Shown piece by piece: positions 19,228-28,425 of a stretch of DNA of 64,000 nucleotides. A model generated the notes under the pieces. That model did no database searches. It was given only the letters and a program-made list of their open reading frames with translations, and was not told the origin of the DNA. Origin of the DNA: an uncultured bacterium (GTDB taxonomy: Bacteria; Planctomycetota; JAJSAM01; JAJVHW01); assembly GCA_937996235.1 (NCBI GenBank), contig CALKVK010000009.1, positions 372,001 through 436,000 on the forward strand, in the 5' to 3' direction. A program made the translations under genes and the position numbers. Numbering within the stretch: the first letter of the stretch is position 1; every line of letters starts with the position of its first letter.

Positions 19228-22200
19228 TCAGGCGATGCCGTGCGCGGCGCAGGCCTCCAGGATCTCGCGGTTCGCGCGGCTGTTCGTGAGGGCGCGGGCG
19301 CGCGACGCGTCGTCCAGCGGGGCGAGTTCCTCGTCGATCAGGCGCTTGGCCTCGACGAGCAGCGAGACGTCGCCGGTCGCCCGCCAGAGCTGGAGGTGCG
19401 TCCAGGACGCCTTGGCGACGCTGCCCCCCGCCTCGGCCAGGGCGGCCCGCGCCGCGGCGGGATCTCCTCCCGGCAGGCGCGCCAGCAGGCAGAGGGCCTC
19501 TGCGACCCGGCCGGTCTGGCCGCGCTCGCGCAGGTAGGCGAGCGCTTCCTCGAGCGCGCTGCGGGCCTCGGTCGGCCGGCCGTCGTGTAGGAGGAGCTCA
19601 CCCAGCTCGAGGAGCGAATCGGCGATCCCGTCGCCGTGCCCGATCTCGCGCCGCAGCGCGAGGGACTGCTCGACGTAGCGGCGGGCGAGGTCGAAGTCGC
19701 CGACGTCACCCGCCAGTTCCCCGAGCCGCAGGAGGCCGTAGCCCTCCGGATAGCGCGCGCCGATCTCGCGGGACAGCGCGACCGCGGCTTCCAGATCGGC
19801 GTGAGCCCCCGGCGCGTCGCCGAGCCGCCGGCGGAGCGGCCCGAGGTTGACGAGCGCGACCGCCTCGATCTGTCGGTACCCCACCTCGCGGCAGATCGAC
19901 AACGTGCGTTCGAAGTGATCCAGCGCCTCCGCCGGACGGCCCTGCGCGGCGGTCACGCCCGCGAGGTTGCAGAGGATGGTGGCCTCGTTCTGCGGGAACC
20001 CCAGCTCGCGATAGAGGACGATGGCGTGCCGGTAGAAGTCGATCGCCTCGGCGTTGCGCCCCTGCGCGGCACTCACGTTGCCCAGCAGCCCCGAGGCGGT
20101 GGCCTCGAGCGCCCGGTCCCCGGACTCGCGCGCCAGCGCGAGCGCCTGCTCGTAGCACTCCTTCGCCTCCGGGATGCGGCCGCGGAAGAAGTAGAGGATG
20201 TGTCCCACGCTCCCCGTCGCGATGGCCTCGGCCTTCCGGTCGCCGCAGGCGCGCGCGGCCTCCAGCGCGCGGCGGTAGGCGGCCTCGGCCTCGTCGGGAC
20301 GCCCCGTGTGCTGGAAGAGCCAGCCGACAGCACGCGCCGCCTGGCCGCGGAGCTCGTCCGCGCCCAGCTCCCCGGCGAGGCGCTCGGCCTCGCGCGCGCA
20401 CTCCTCCTGCCGCGGGCGGCGTCCCAGCTTGTCGAGCGCCTCGGCGAGCACGAGCAGGGTCTTCACGCGCTCGACGCCCACGAGCAGACCGGGCACGGCC
20501 AGCGCCCGCTCCGTCAGCCCGATCAGTTGGCCTACGACGTGCCCCCTCGCGAGGTGACGCTGCGCGGGCCCCAGATAGCGCAGCGCGGACTCGCCCCGCG
20601 CGCCCTTCAGGAAGTGCTCGCAGAGGTCCACGCACAGCGCGCCGTCCAGGGTCGCCGGGTCCGTACCGGCCGCCTTGGCACGGGCCTCGAGCGCCGTGGC
20701 GAGGGCGGCGTGGTAGAGCTCCCGGACCTGCTCGAAGATGCTGGTGTAGAGGGCCTCCTGGACCTGGTGGTGGTCGAAGGCGTAGCAGCGGCCCGACGCG
20801 CGGACGAGACGATGGCGCCGTTCGATCTGCCCGAACGCCTTGAGCGTCGGCAGCAACGGCGCGCCGACCGCCTCCGCGACCAGCGCCGGGTCGAACTCGA
20901 ACCCGCAGCACGCCGCCATGTCGAGCAGATCGCGCTCGGCCTCGGACAGGTCCGCCACGCGCGCCCGGACGAGATCGAGCACCGACGACGGGATGCGGAT
21001 CTCGTCGATCACGCGCGTGGAGATCCACGTCCCGTCCGCCTTCTGCGTGATGTACTGCCCTTCGCGCAGCCCCCGGATGATCTCGAAGGCGAAGAACGGG
21101 TTGCCGTCGGACTTCTGCCCGACCTGCAGCGCGAGCGCCTGGGCGAGCCGCTCCGACCTGAAGCTGTCCCGGAGCAGGTCGCCGAGGTCCTTCGGACCCA
21201 GGCGCTGCAAGGCCATCCGGCTCGTGTGCGGCAGGCGCGCCAGGTCGGCGAGCCACTTCTCGTCGATCCCCGGCCGCGTCGTCCCGACGAGCAGGAACCG
21301 GTGGCCCGGCGCCGCCATCGCGAGCGACGTGAAGAGCGCCCGCGCCTCGTCGGGAGCGAAGTGCAGGTCGTCGATGAGCAGCACCGTCGGACACTCCGCC
21401 GCGAGGCTCCGGGTCGCCTGGACGAAGCACGTCGAGATCGACTCCTTCGTGAGGGCGACGGCACCCATCGGCGCCGGCTCCCCGCGCAGCAGCGCGTCGA
21501 ACGCGGGGACGAGCCCGGGTGCCTGCGCCATGTGGCGCGCGCTGCCCGCCTCTCCCAGGTGCTCGCGGTACGCCTGGCAGAACGCCCCCGCGGCCGTTGC
21601 CGCGCCGCCCGGCGGGTAGCTGCCGCACAGGACGTGCACGGGCGCGCCGTCGCGCTGGAGCCGGATCAGCAGCTCGTCGATCACACGCGACTTGCCGATC
21701 CCCGCCTCGCCCTCGATCAGGACGACCTGCCCCTCGCCCCGCTGCGCGAGCTCGAACAGGGCGGCCAGCTTCGCGAGCTCCGCCTCGCGGCCGTAGACGG
21801 CCGTCTCGCGCGGGATGCGGATGCGTCGCAGCGGCCGATGCGTCGTCGCCCGGATCGACCGCGCCCGCGACACCCACCACGCGGAGGACTCCCCCTGCTC
21901 GAGGACGGCCACCAGCGTGTCCGCGTCGGCGATGCGGTCCTGCGGCCGCTTCTCGAGGAGGCAGTGCACGACCTCCTCGAAGAAGGGCGAGAGCTGCGGG
22001 TGGATCTCTCCGAGCCGCCGCGGCTCCCGGCGGAGGATCCGGTCGAGCGTCTGCGGGACGTCGTCGGCCAGGTACGGATTGACGCCGGAGGCCAGCTCGT
22101 AGAGGACGAGGCCGAGCGCGTGCAGGTCGGCGCGACCGTCCACGCCGCTGCCGCCGTCGAGGAAGCACTCCGGCGCGGCGTAGTGGATGGTGCCGACGAA

Positions 22201-22710
22201 CGCGCCCGTCCGGCTGAGACGCGCCGCCTCGTCCTGCAGGCGCGCGACGCCGAGGTCCATCAGCTTCACGCCGTGGTCCCGCGTGATGAGGACGTTCTCC
22301 GGCTTCACGTCCCGGTGGATCACCCCCGCCGCGTGGATCGCCGCGAGGCCCTTCGCCACCTCGCGGGCGATGTGTCGGCAGAGCTCCTCGGGGACGCGCT
22401 CGAGCTCCGCGAGGAGCGACTGAAGCGTCTGCCCCTCGACGTACTCCATCGCGAGGTAGAGCACCGTGCGGCCGTCGATCTCGGCGGCGCCGACGTCGTG
22501 TGTGGCCACCACGTTGACGTGGCGGATCCGTCGCCCGATGTCGCCCTCGCGCAGGAAGCGCTCGTGGTACTCCGGGGTCGCGCAGAGATGGGGATGGACC
22601 ACCTTCAGCGCGAGGCGCTCCCCGGCGCGCTCCGCGAGGTAGACCGTACCCATGCCGCCCGAGCCGATCTCGGCGGTCACGCGGTAGGGGCCTACGTCGG
22701 CTCCGAGCAT
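19228..22710 (-). CDS. Ser/Thr protein kinase with AAA-type ATPase and TPR domains
   Basis: The 1160-residue protein begins with a Hanks-type kinase: glycine loop GSGGMG (16-21), Lys36, HRD (132-134) with HRDVKPEN, and DLG in place of DFG. After a linker comes an ATPase module with VYGREAEL and Walker A GEAGIGKS (about 337-344), with Walker B near VLLIDDL. The C-terminal half is a TPR array of roughly ten units. The layout is that of signalling kinases common in Planctomycetota and Myxococcota, where the ATPase/TPR part is a sensor or scaffold. No membrane helix is evident. The start ATG is preceded at 9 nt by TAGCCT, so the mRNA may be leaderless. Confidence 0.92.
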   Translation of the reverse strand: MLGADVGPYRVTAEIGSGGMGTVYLAERAGERLALKVVHPHLCATPEYHERFLREGDIGRRIRHVNVVATHDVGAAEIDGRTVLYLAMEYVEGQTLQSLLAELERVPEELCRHIAREVAKGLAAIHAAGVIHRDVKPENVLITRDHGVKLMDLGVARLQDEAARLSRTGAFVGTIHYAAPECFLDGGSGVDGRADLHALGLVLYELASGVNPYLADDVPQTLDRILRREPRRLGEIHPQLSPFFEEVVHCLLEKRPQDRIADADTLVAVLEQGESSAWWVSRARSIRATTHRPLRRIRIPRETAVYGREAELAKLAALFELAQRGEGQVVLIEGEAGIGKSRVIDELLIRLQRDGAPVHVLCGSYPPGGAATAAGAFCQAYREHLGEAGSARHMAQAPGLVPAFDALLRGEPAPMGAVALTKESISTCFVQATRSLAAECPTVLLIDDLHFAPDEARALFTSLAMAAPGHRFLLVGTTRPGIDEKWLADLARLPHTSRMALQRLGPKDLGDLLRDSFRSERLAQALALQVGQKSDGNPFFAFEIIRGLREGQYITQKADGTWISTRVIDEIRIPSSVLDLVRARVADLSEAERDLLDMAACCGFEFDPALVAEAVGAPLLPTLKAFGQIERRHRLVRASGRCYAFDHHQVQEALYTSIFEQVRELYHAALATALEARAKAAGTDPATLDGALCVDLCEHFLKGARGESALRYLGPAQRHLARGHVVGQLIGLTERALAVPGLLVGVERVKTLLVLAEALDKLGRRPRQEECAREAERLAGELGADELRGQAARAVGWLFQHTGRPDEAEAAYRRALEAARACGDRKAEAIATGSVGHILYFFRGRIPEAKECYEQALALARESGDRALEATASGLLGNVSAAQGRNAEAIDFYRHAIVLYRELGFPQNEATILCNLAGVTAAQGRPAEALDHFERTLSICREVGYRQIEAVALVNLGPLRRRLGDAPGAHADLEAAVALSREIGARYPEGYGLLRLGELAGDVGDFDLARRYVEQSLALRREIGHGDGIADSLLELGELLLHDGRPTEARSALEEALAYLRERGQTGRVAEALCLLARLPGGDPAAARAALAEAGGSVAKASWTHLQLWRATGDVSLLVEAKRLIDEELAPLDDASRARALTNSRANREILEACAAHGIA

Positions 22711-22719
22711 GGTGCGGGG

Positions 22720-22725
22720 AGGCTA
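22720..22725 (-). promoter_or_regulatory. TAGCCT -10-like element, large kinase
   Basis: Reading on the minus strand, TAGCCT ends exactly 9 nt before the ATG, without a Shine-Dalgarno sequence in between. It is the same spacing as at greA, the CDF exporter and the gene ending at 27209. Confidence 0.45.
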
Positions 22726-22762
22726 CTGCGCGGGGCGGTGCGTCCCGGAATCGACTCCGACA

Positions 22763-22858
22763 TCCGGAGCCAGGCTCGAATCATCGGCGCCGTCCGCGCG
22801 TCCGGGCGCTGCGTGCCACCGCCCCCGGTTCGCGCGTCGCACCGCGTCGCCCGAGGCG
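22763..22858. repeat. dispersed intergenic repeat, copy A
   Basis: About 95 nt aligning with 25419-25514 at roughly three quarters identity by eye. Shared blocks include TCCGGAGC, GCTCG, the 15-mer CATCGGCGCCGTCCG, CTGCG, GGTTCGC, GTCGCACC and GAGGC. This copy lies between the kinase and uup. Confidence 0.65.
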
Positions 22859-22923
22859 GTGTCCGCCCGGCAGCCGACCGGCATTCGTTGCCGCGCGGGC
22901 GGCGTGCGTGGTCGTCTCCCCCG

Positions 22924-24846
22924 ATGGCGCTCCTGCAGGTCCACGACATCGAGAAGAGCCACGGGGACCGGCGGCTCCTCCGCGGCGTGACGCTCACTGT
23001 CGAGGCCGACACACGGATCGGGATCGTCGGCGCGAACGGCTGCGGGAAGTCCACGTTCCTGCGGGTGCTGGCGGGCCTCGAGGACATCGACGCCGGGCGG
23101 CGGCTCGTCGAGCCGGGCGTGCGGATCGGACTGCTGCTACAGGAGGCGCCCGTGCGGCCGGGGCGTGTGCGCGACGTGGTGCGCGGCGGTCTCGTCGGAC
23201 GCGACGCGACGCTCGCGCAGCTCGAGCGCATCCACGCCGCGCTCGCCGCGCCGGGGCTCGGGGACGCCGAGCAGACAGCCCTGCTCCGCGAGATGGCTGC
23301 CGCCGAGGAGCGCCTCGAACACCAGGGCGGCCACGACGTCGAGCACCGCGTCGAGGCGCTGGTCGAACACGTCGGCCTGCCCGACCCGGATGCCGACGCC
23401 ACTGCGCTCTCGGGCGGCGAGCGGCGGCGCGTCGAGCTCGCGCGCGTGCTCCTCTCGGAGCCCGACCTGCTGCTCCTCGACGAGCCGACCAACCACCTCG
23501 ACGCGTTCGTCGTGGACTGGCTGGAGGACGAGCTCCTGCGGCTGCGCACGCCGCTCGTGATGGTCACCCACGACCGCTACTTCCTCGACCGCGTCGTCGA
23601 CCGGGTCGTCGAGATCGAGCGCGGGGAGCTCTTCTCGTACGACGGCGGCTACGCGGGCTACCTGACCGGCAAGGCCGCGCGCGAGGTGGCGGAGCAGCGC
23701 GCCGAGACGGGACGGCAGAGCGTCCTCCGCCGCGAGACGGAGTGGATGCGCCGCGGCCCCCCCGCGCGGAGCACGAAGGCGAAGGCGCGCATCGACCGCT
23801 ACCACGCGCTCCTGGACGCCGCGCCGGAGAGCAGGCCGGCCGAGCTGGCGTTCCGCATCCCGCCGGGACCGCGGCTCGGAACCCGTGTGCTCCGCGCGCG
23901 CGGGCTGACGCTGCGGGCCGGCGACCGCACGCTCGTGGAGCGCCTCGATCTCGACGTCGGGCAGGGCGCGCGGCTCGGCATCGTGGGCCCGAACGGCGCC
24001 GGGAAGTCCACGCTCTTGCGCGCGCTGATCGGCGAGCGCGCGCCGGACGCGGGCACGGTGGAGGCGGGCGAGACGGTGCGCATCGCGGCCATCGACCAGC
24101 AGCGCCGCGTGCTCGATCCCGAGAAGACCGTCGTGGAGGAGTTGGGCGCGACGGGCGACCACGTGCGCGTCGGGGAGCGCGCGGTGCACATCGCGTCGTT
24201 CCTCGACGGCTTCCTGTTTCCGGGCGAGCGCAAGCACACGCCGGTGAAGCGGCTCTCGGGCGGCGAGCGCAACCGCATCCTGCTCGCGAAGCTGCTGCTC
24301 CAGGGCGGCAACGTGCTCGTCCTCGACGAACCGACGAACGACCTCGACCTGCCGACTCTCCGCGCGCTCGAGGAGGCGCTGCTCGAGTTCGCGGGAACGG
24401 TGATCGTGGTCAGCCACGACCGCTGGTTCCTCGACCGCGTCGCCACGGAGATCGTCCACCTCGACGGCAAGGGACGCTGCGTGCGTTGGGGCGGCGACGT
24501 CTCCACGCTGCTCGCGCGCGTGTCCGCCGACCGCGAAGCGGAGGAGCGCGCCACGCGGGAGGCGGCTCTGCGCGCGACGTCCCAGGCGCCCGCGGCCGCC
24601 GCCCCGGCGCGCGAGAAGGCGAAGAAGCGCCTCAGCAGTCGAGAGCGCGAGGAACTCGCGGGCCTGCCGGCGCGGATCGAGGCGGCCGAGGCGCGGCAGG
24701 CCGCGCTCGGCATCCGCATGGCCGAACCCGCGCTCTACCGCGGCCCCGCCGCCGATCGCGAGGCGGTGCAGCGCGAGCAGGGAGAGCTCGCGTCGGAGCT
24801 GGAGCGACTCTACGCGCGCTGGGAGGAGCTCGAAGCGCGCGCGTGA
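22924..24846 (+). CDS. uup: ABC-F ATPase Uup
   Basis: The 640-residue protein has two ABC ATPase domains: Walker A GANGCGKST (36-44) and GPNGAGKST (about 356-364), with signatures LSGGERRRVELARVL and LSGGERNRILLAKLL, each followed by DEPTNHLD or DEPTNDLD. The linker contains EWMRRGPPARSTKAKARI, and there is a C-terminal coiled coil, both typical of Uup among ABC-F proteins. ABC-F proteins act on ribosomes or, for Uup, in ribosome assembly and transposon excision control. There is no membrane domain, so it is not a transporter. Confidence 0.93.
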   Translation: MALLQVHDIEKSHGDRRLLRGVTLTVEADTRIGIVGANGCGKSTFLRVLAGLEDIDAGRRLVEPGVRIGLLLQEAPVRPGRVRDVVRGGLVGRDATLAQLERIHAALAAPGLGDAEQTALLREMAAAEERLEHQGGHDVEHRVEALVEHVGLPDPDADATALSGGERRRVELARVLLSEPDLLLLDEPTNHLDAFVVDWLEDELLRLRTPLVMVTHDRYFLDRVVDRVVEIERGELFSYDGGYAGYLTGKAAREVAEQRAETGRQSVLRRETEWMRRGPPARSTKAKARIDRYHALLDAAPESRPAELAFRIPPGPRLGTRVLRARGLTLRAGDRTLVERLDLDVGQGARLGIVGPNGAGKSTLLRALIGERAPDAGTVEAGETVRIAAIDQQRRVLDPEKTVVEELGATGDHVRVGERAVHIASFLDGFLFPGERKHTPVKRLSGGERNRILLAKLLLQGGNVLVLDEPTNDLDLPTLRALEEALLEFAGTVIVVSHDRWFLDRVATEIVHLDGKGRCVRWGGDVSTLLARVSADREAEERATREAALRATSQAPAAAAPAREKAKKRLSSREREELAGLPARIEAAEARQAALGIRMAEPALYRGPAADREAVQREQGELASELERLYARWEELEARA

Positions 24847-24920
24847 TACGGCGCGCGGCTCGAGTGGGCACGGCTCGACTGTTCGCCGTTCGCCTGGGCG
24901 CCGCCGCGCTGCGTGCGACG

Positions 24921-25147
24921 TCAGTCGAGGAGAGCAACGAACTCGTCCACCGTGAGGCCGGCGTCGCGGATGAGCGCCCGAAGGAGGCCGCGCGCGACCT
25001 CCCGGTGGTCCGGGACGGTGAGCCGCCGATACGGGCCAAGGTGTGGCGGAGCTGGATGTGGCTCCCGCGCTGCCGATCGACCTCGTAGCCGATCTTCCCG
25101 AACGCCCGGACCGTTTCGCGGCCCGAGACGACGGGGAGCCGGCTCAA
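24921..25147 (-). pseudogene. hicA: frameshifted HicA mRNA-interferase toxin
   Basis: The TTG start at 25147 overlaps the HicB stop (TTGA). The first frame reads LPVVSGRETVRAFGKIGYEV then DRQRGSHIQLRH, the classic HicA dsRBD-like start with the catalytic His. Between about 25039 and 25028 the frame breaks. The adjacent frame then continues RRLTVPDHREVARGLLRAL and ends at the TGA in 24921-24923, where HicA should end. A one-base indel therefore splits an otherwise complete gene. It is either a true inactivating mutation or a sequence error. Confidence 0.85.
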
Positions 25148-25356
25148 CCCGTGACCTCGACCACGTCCTCGGTGATTCCGGGCGGAATCGGCTCGCCGTG
25201 GTCCCGGAGGGACTCCAGGTAGAGCTCGACCGCCTCCTGGATGTTGGCCCGGGCCTCGTCGCGCGTGCGGCCCTGGGAGTGGCAGCCCGGCAGGCTCGGG
25301 CAGCTCGCCACGAACACGCCGTCCTCGTCGGGCTCGATCACGATGCGGAACTTCAT
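25144..25356 (-). CDS. hicB: HicB-family antitoxin
   Basis: The 70-residue protein shows the HicB partial RNase-H fold: FRIVIEPDEDGVFVASCPSLPG then HSQGRTRDEARANIQEAVELYLE. HicB neutralises HicA and usually represses the operon. It lacks an obvious C-terminal DNA-binding extension, as do many short HicBs. It precedes hicA in the transcript, the reverse of the order in some classical hicAB loci. Its partner here is frameshifted, so HicB may be an orphan. Confidence 0.93.
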   Translation of the reverse strand: MKFRIVIEPDEDGVFVASCPSLPGCHSQGRTRDEARANIQEAVELYLESLRDHGEPIPPGITEDVVEVTG

Positions 25357-25418
25357 GGGAACCTCCGGACGCCGGGGAAACGCCCCACGATCCTACCCGG
25401 TGTGAGCGCCGACAGGTC

Positions 25419-25514
25419 TCCGGAGCGATGCTCGGAACATCGGCGCCGTCCGTGCAGCCTGGCACTGCGCACCACCGACGTTGGTTCGCCCCGTCGCACC
25501 ACGTCGGCGGAGGC
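25419..25514. repeat. dispersed intergenic repeat, copy B
   Basis: Second copy of the repeat at 22763-22858, in the same orientation, lying between hicB and the hydrolase gene. GAGCCAGGCTCG from copy A recurs again about 35-45 nt further on (25551-25562), suggesting a partial third unit. Confidence 0.65.
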
Positions 25515-25599
25515 AACGCAGCGCGACGAGAGGAAGAACCGAGCCAGGCTCGGGACGTCCCGGACGACAATCGGCGACGGCGCAGGACGCACGCCGCGG

Positions 25600-25605
25600 T
25601 AGCGT
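25600..25605 (+). promoter_or_regulatory. TAGCGT -10-like element, hydrolase
   Basis: TAGCGT lies 7 nt before the ATG at 25613, with no Shine-Dalgarno. It fits the leaderless TAnnnT pattern of this window. Confidence 0.35.
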
Positions 25606-25612
25606 CCGACGG

Positions 25613-26632
25613 ATGCGCACGCGGAAGTCGGTGCTCGTGATCGCCGCGGCGGGCCTCGCCCTCCTGGCCGGGACGCTCGGCGCGTGCTGCTCGCTCTCGA
25701 AGGACGAGGTCGCGACGCGGCTGCTCGCGCTGCCCAAGAACGCGCGGTTCCGCGAAGCGGGGCTGGAGCGGCGCGTGGTGCCGATGCGGATGGGCGGCAG
25801 CGACGTCGACGCGGAGTTGACCTTCGTGCGCGCCGGGCCACGGGCGCCCGGCGCGGCGCCGGCTCGACCCGTCGTGCTCGTGCACGGGACGCCGTCGTCG
25901 CTCTTCACGTGGACCGACGTCGTGTTCGGTGCCGACGGGTCGGGTGGCCTCGCCGACGACTTCGACGTGATCGTCCTCGACGTCGTGGGCCACGGCGTCA
26001 CGCGCACGCCGGCGCCGGACCCGATGACGTTCCAGGCGGGCGCGGAGTGGGTCGTCGGGGCGATCGAGGGTCTCGGGCTCGGGCCGGTGCACCTCGTCGG
26101 GAACAGCTACGGCGGCGAGTTCTGCTGGCGCGCGGCGCTCGACCGCCCGGACCTGGTGCGAACGCTCACGTTCCTCGACTCGTCCGGCTATCCGCGGCCC
26201 GCGGACGGATGGCTCCCGGAGGAGGTCGCGATGCGCGAGATGTCGCTCGCGCCGTACGGGTGGATCGTCGCCACGCGCGAGAAGGTGCGCGGCGCGCTCC
26301 AGCCCCACTTCCCCGACCCGGTGACGGCGGACCAGGTCGAGGAGTGCTTCGCGATCTCGATCAACCGCGAGAACTGGCGCGCGATGGTGGACCTCGCGCG
26401 CGACGAGAACGGCACACGCGCCGTCGAGATCCCGCTGCTCGCGTGCCCGACACTCCTGTTGTGGGGCGAGGACGACATCGCGTTCCCCGTCGCGCGCGAC
26501 GCCGAACGCTACGCGCGCGAGATCGAGGGCGCCGAGCTCGTCGTCCTGCCGCGCTGCGGGCACTACCCGCAGGAGACGCTCGCGCGCGACGTCACGGAGC
26601 GCCTCGGCGCGTTCTTCCGGTCCCACCCGTGA
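25613..26632 (+). CDS. lipoprotein alpha/beta hydrolase
   Basis: The 339-residue protein has a signal peptide ending in LGAC (lipobox), then an alpha/beta-hydrolase domain: oxyanion motif HGTPSS, nucleophile elbow GNSYGG with Ser165, an acid in WGEDD, and the catalytic His in CGHYP near the end. The fold is that of haloalkane dehalogenase/epoxide hydrolase-like enzymes, but the substrate is unknown. It would be anchored outside the cytoplasmic membrane. The stop overlaps the next gene as GTGA, so it is cotranscribed with the DUF2878 membrane protein. Confidence 0.88.
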   Translation: MRTRKSVLVIAAAGLALLAGTLGACCSLSKDEVATRLLALPKNARFREAGLERRVVPMRMGGSDVDAELTFVRAGPRAPGAAPARPVVLVHGTPSSLFTWTDVVFGADGSGGLADDFDVIVLDVVGHGVTRTPAPDPMTFQAGAEWVVGAIEGLGLGPVHLVGNSYGGEFCWRAALDRPDLVRTLTFLDSSGYPRPADGWLPEEVAMREMSLAPYGWIVATREKVRGALQPHFPDPVTADQVEECFAISINRENWRAMVDLARDENGTRAVEIPLLACPTLLLWGEDDIAFPVARDAERYAREIEGAELVVLPRCGHYPQETLARDVTERLGAFFRSHP

Positions 26633-27201
26633 GCGCGGCGCGCGCGCTCGCGGAGGGCGGGCGCCTGTGGACGCTCGTGAACTTCGCGCTGCTGCAGGGC
26701 ACGTGGTTCGGCTGCGTGCTCGGTGCCGCGGCGGGGCGCGTGGAGTGGGCGTGGGCGTGCGGCGCGGCCGCGCTCGCGACGCACTTCGCGCTCTTGCGCG
26801 AGCGCCGCGCAGATCTGCGGATGGTCGCGGCCGCCGTCGCGCTCGGAGCGGTCGTCGAGACCGTCTGCCGCGGCGTCGGCGCCGTGGAGGCACGCGGCGA
26901 TCCGTTCCCCGCCCCGCTCGCGCCGTCGTGGTTCCTCGTGCTCTGGGCGGTCTTCGGCACGACGATCCGCCACTCGCTGTCGTGGCTGCGGGGCCGCCTC
27001 GTCCTCGCGGCGGCGTTCGGCGCGGTCGGCGCGCCGCTCTCGCTGCTCGGTGGCGCGCGGCTCGGCGCGGTGCACGTGGCGGACGATCCGCTGCTCTTCT
27101 GGGGCGCCTGCGGCGCCGCGTGGGCGGTGGCGCTGCCGCTGCTCGTCGCGCTCGCGGAGAGGCTGCGGCCCGGAGACGCACCGCGCGCAGCGAACGCGTG
27201 A
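26629..27201 (+). CDS. DUF2878 membrane protein
   Basis: The 190-residue protein has about five or six hydrophobic helices and the DUF2878 landmarks: an early NFALLQGTWFGCVLGAA and a later LWAVFGTTIRHSLSWLRGR, followed by GAPLSLLGGARLGAV. Function is unknown. The GTG start overlaps the hydrolase stop (GTGA), implying the two act together or are at least co-translated. It ends convergently 7 nt from the next gene. Confidence 0.85.
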   Translation: MSAARALAEGGRLWTLVNFALLQGTWFGCVLGAAAGRVEWAWACGAAALATHFALLRERRADLRMVAAAVALGAVVETVCRGVGAVEARGDPFPAPLAPSWFLVLWAVFGTTIRHSLSWLRGRLVLAAAFGAVGAPLSLLGGARLGAVHVADDPLLFWGACGAAWAVALPLLVALAERLRPGDAPRAANA

Positions 27202-27208
27202 ACGTCGT

Positions 27209-28312
27209 CTACTTCACGCCGCGGAGCAGGACGTCCGGAACGGAGTCGCGGAGAGTCCGCGGCCGGCCGCCCGACTCCTCGAACAGCTTCTCCGAGCGCA
27301 GCTTCAGGTTCCCGAGACTCGACCGCAGCGCCTCGCGCACGTCGTCGTCGCCGTCGGGCACGCTGCGGATGTCGAAGCCGAACACGCGGACGAGCACCAG
27401 CCCCGCGAAGTCGCCCGCTGTCGTCACCAGGGGCACGAACACGTCCTGCCCGGCCATCCAGTAGAAGTCCTCGGACGTCGAGTAGACGTCGCTCCGCACG
27501 AGACCGTCGTCGCCGACGCGATTCAGGATGTGGAGCTCGCAGTCGTAGTGCGAGTACGGGAACGGCAGGTCGCAGCGGAAGTCGATCCGCAGCGCGTTGA
27601 ACGTGCGGCCCGCCGGGTCCAGCCCGCGGCGGTACGTGCCGGGAACGGCCCAGATGTGGTCGTACGACGCCCCGACGTTCTGCGGGTAGGTCGCGTAGTC
27701 GTTCTCGGCGGTCTTGAGCGCCTCGAGGTCCGCGCGGATCACCGTCGCCGCCTGCTGGCAGTTGCGGGAGCCCCCCACCTTCGTCCAGGGTTCGCGTCCC
27801 TCGCAGTCGATGCGGAACGACGCCGCGTGCAGCACCCCGTCGCGGGCGTGGTCCTTCGACGGCTTCCACGACCCGGCGCGCAGGAACTCGTCGCGTCCGA
27901 GCTGCAGCAGCTCGTCGCCGCAGGCGTTCCACACGTCCGGGCGCCCGCGCTTCAGGCTGCCGAGGAACGCGTCGCGCGCGTCCGCGTCGTCGCCGAACGC
28001 GCGGCACGCGGCGACGAGGTCCGCGAACGACGACGTGCGCGGGTCGTCCTCGGCGCCCTGCGGCGTCCTGAAGCGCAGCGCGGCGAGTTCGCGCACCCGC
28101 GCCGCGAGGTCCACGGGCCGCCGGTCCGCGTCGGCCTCCGGGTCCGTCCGCGTCTCGGGGACGATCCACCGCAGGTCGAACTCCGCGGCGACGACCTCGG
28201 CCCACGTCGCCTCGCGCGCGCTCTCCGAGCGCTCCCCCGTCACGACCTCGCCGGCGAACGCCGCCGCCGCGACCAACGTCCCTGCAACCGCTCCCCATCG
28301 CCGTCCGCGCAT
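27209..28312 (-). CDS. secreted protein of unknown function
   Basis: The 367-residue protein begins with a short signal peptide (basic MRGRRW, then a hydrophobic stretch to about residue 20). The body is mixed alpha/beta with scattered Cys residues (in AACRAF, WNACGD, DCEG, RNCQQ, FRCD, DCEL) that could form disulfides. No domain is recognised. It looks exported and soluble. The ATG at 28312 lies 9 nt after a TATCGT -10-like element, and this promoter-plus-start is within the exact 55-bp repeat found again at 34504. Confidence 0.75.
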   Translation of the reverse strand: MRGRRWGAVAGTLVAAAAFAGEVVTGERSESAREATWAEVVAAEFDLRWIVPETRTDPEADADRRPVDLAARVRELAALRFRTPQGAEDDPRTSSFADLVAACRAFGDDADARDAFLGSLKRGRPDVWNACGDELLQLGRDEFLRAGSWKPSKDHARDGVLHAASFRIDCEGREPWTKVGGSRNCQQAATVIRADLEALKTAENDYATYPQNVGASYDHIWAVPGTYRRGLDPAGRTFNALRIDFRCDLPFPYSHYDCELHILNRVGDDGLVRSDVYSTSEDFYWMAGQDVFVPLVTTAGDFAGLVLVRVFGFDIRSVPDGDDDVREALRSSLGNLKLRSEKLFEESGGRPRTLRDSVPDVLLRGVK

Positions 28313-28348
28313 CGGGCGCCGACGATACCGCCCCCGCCGCGGATCGCG
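28294..28348. repeat. exact 55-bp direct repeat, left copy
   Basis: 55 nt identical, in the same orientation, to 34504-34558 (compared base by base by hand). This copy contains the first codons, the start codon and the TATCGT element of the minus-strand gene ending at 27209. The two copies bracket about 6.2 kb. Confidence 0.95.
28322..28327 (-). promoter_or_regulatory. TATCGT -10-like element
   Basis: On the minus strand TATCGT ends 9 nt before the ATG at 28312. There is no Shine-Dalgarno between, which is consistent with a leaderless mRNA. It is contained in the 55-bp repeat. Confidence 0.45.
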
Positions 28349-28425
28349 GCATCGGGCACCCGCCCGGGGGGGGCCGCGACGCGCGGCGGGCGAGCCACGC
28401 GGAGTCGGAGCAGGAGCCCCGTCGC

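Noticed and set aside
19636..24846. 1.7-thousand-residue open frame running through the kinase gene antisense and into uup
   Set aside because: Only the part from 22924 (Uup) has domain motifs; the rest mirrors the kinase codons on the other strand.
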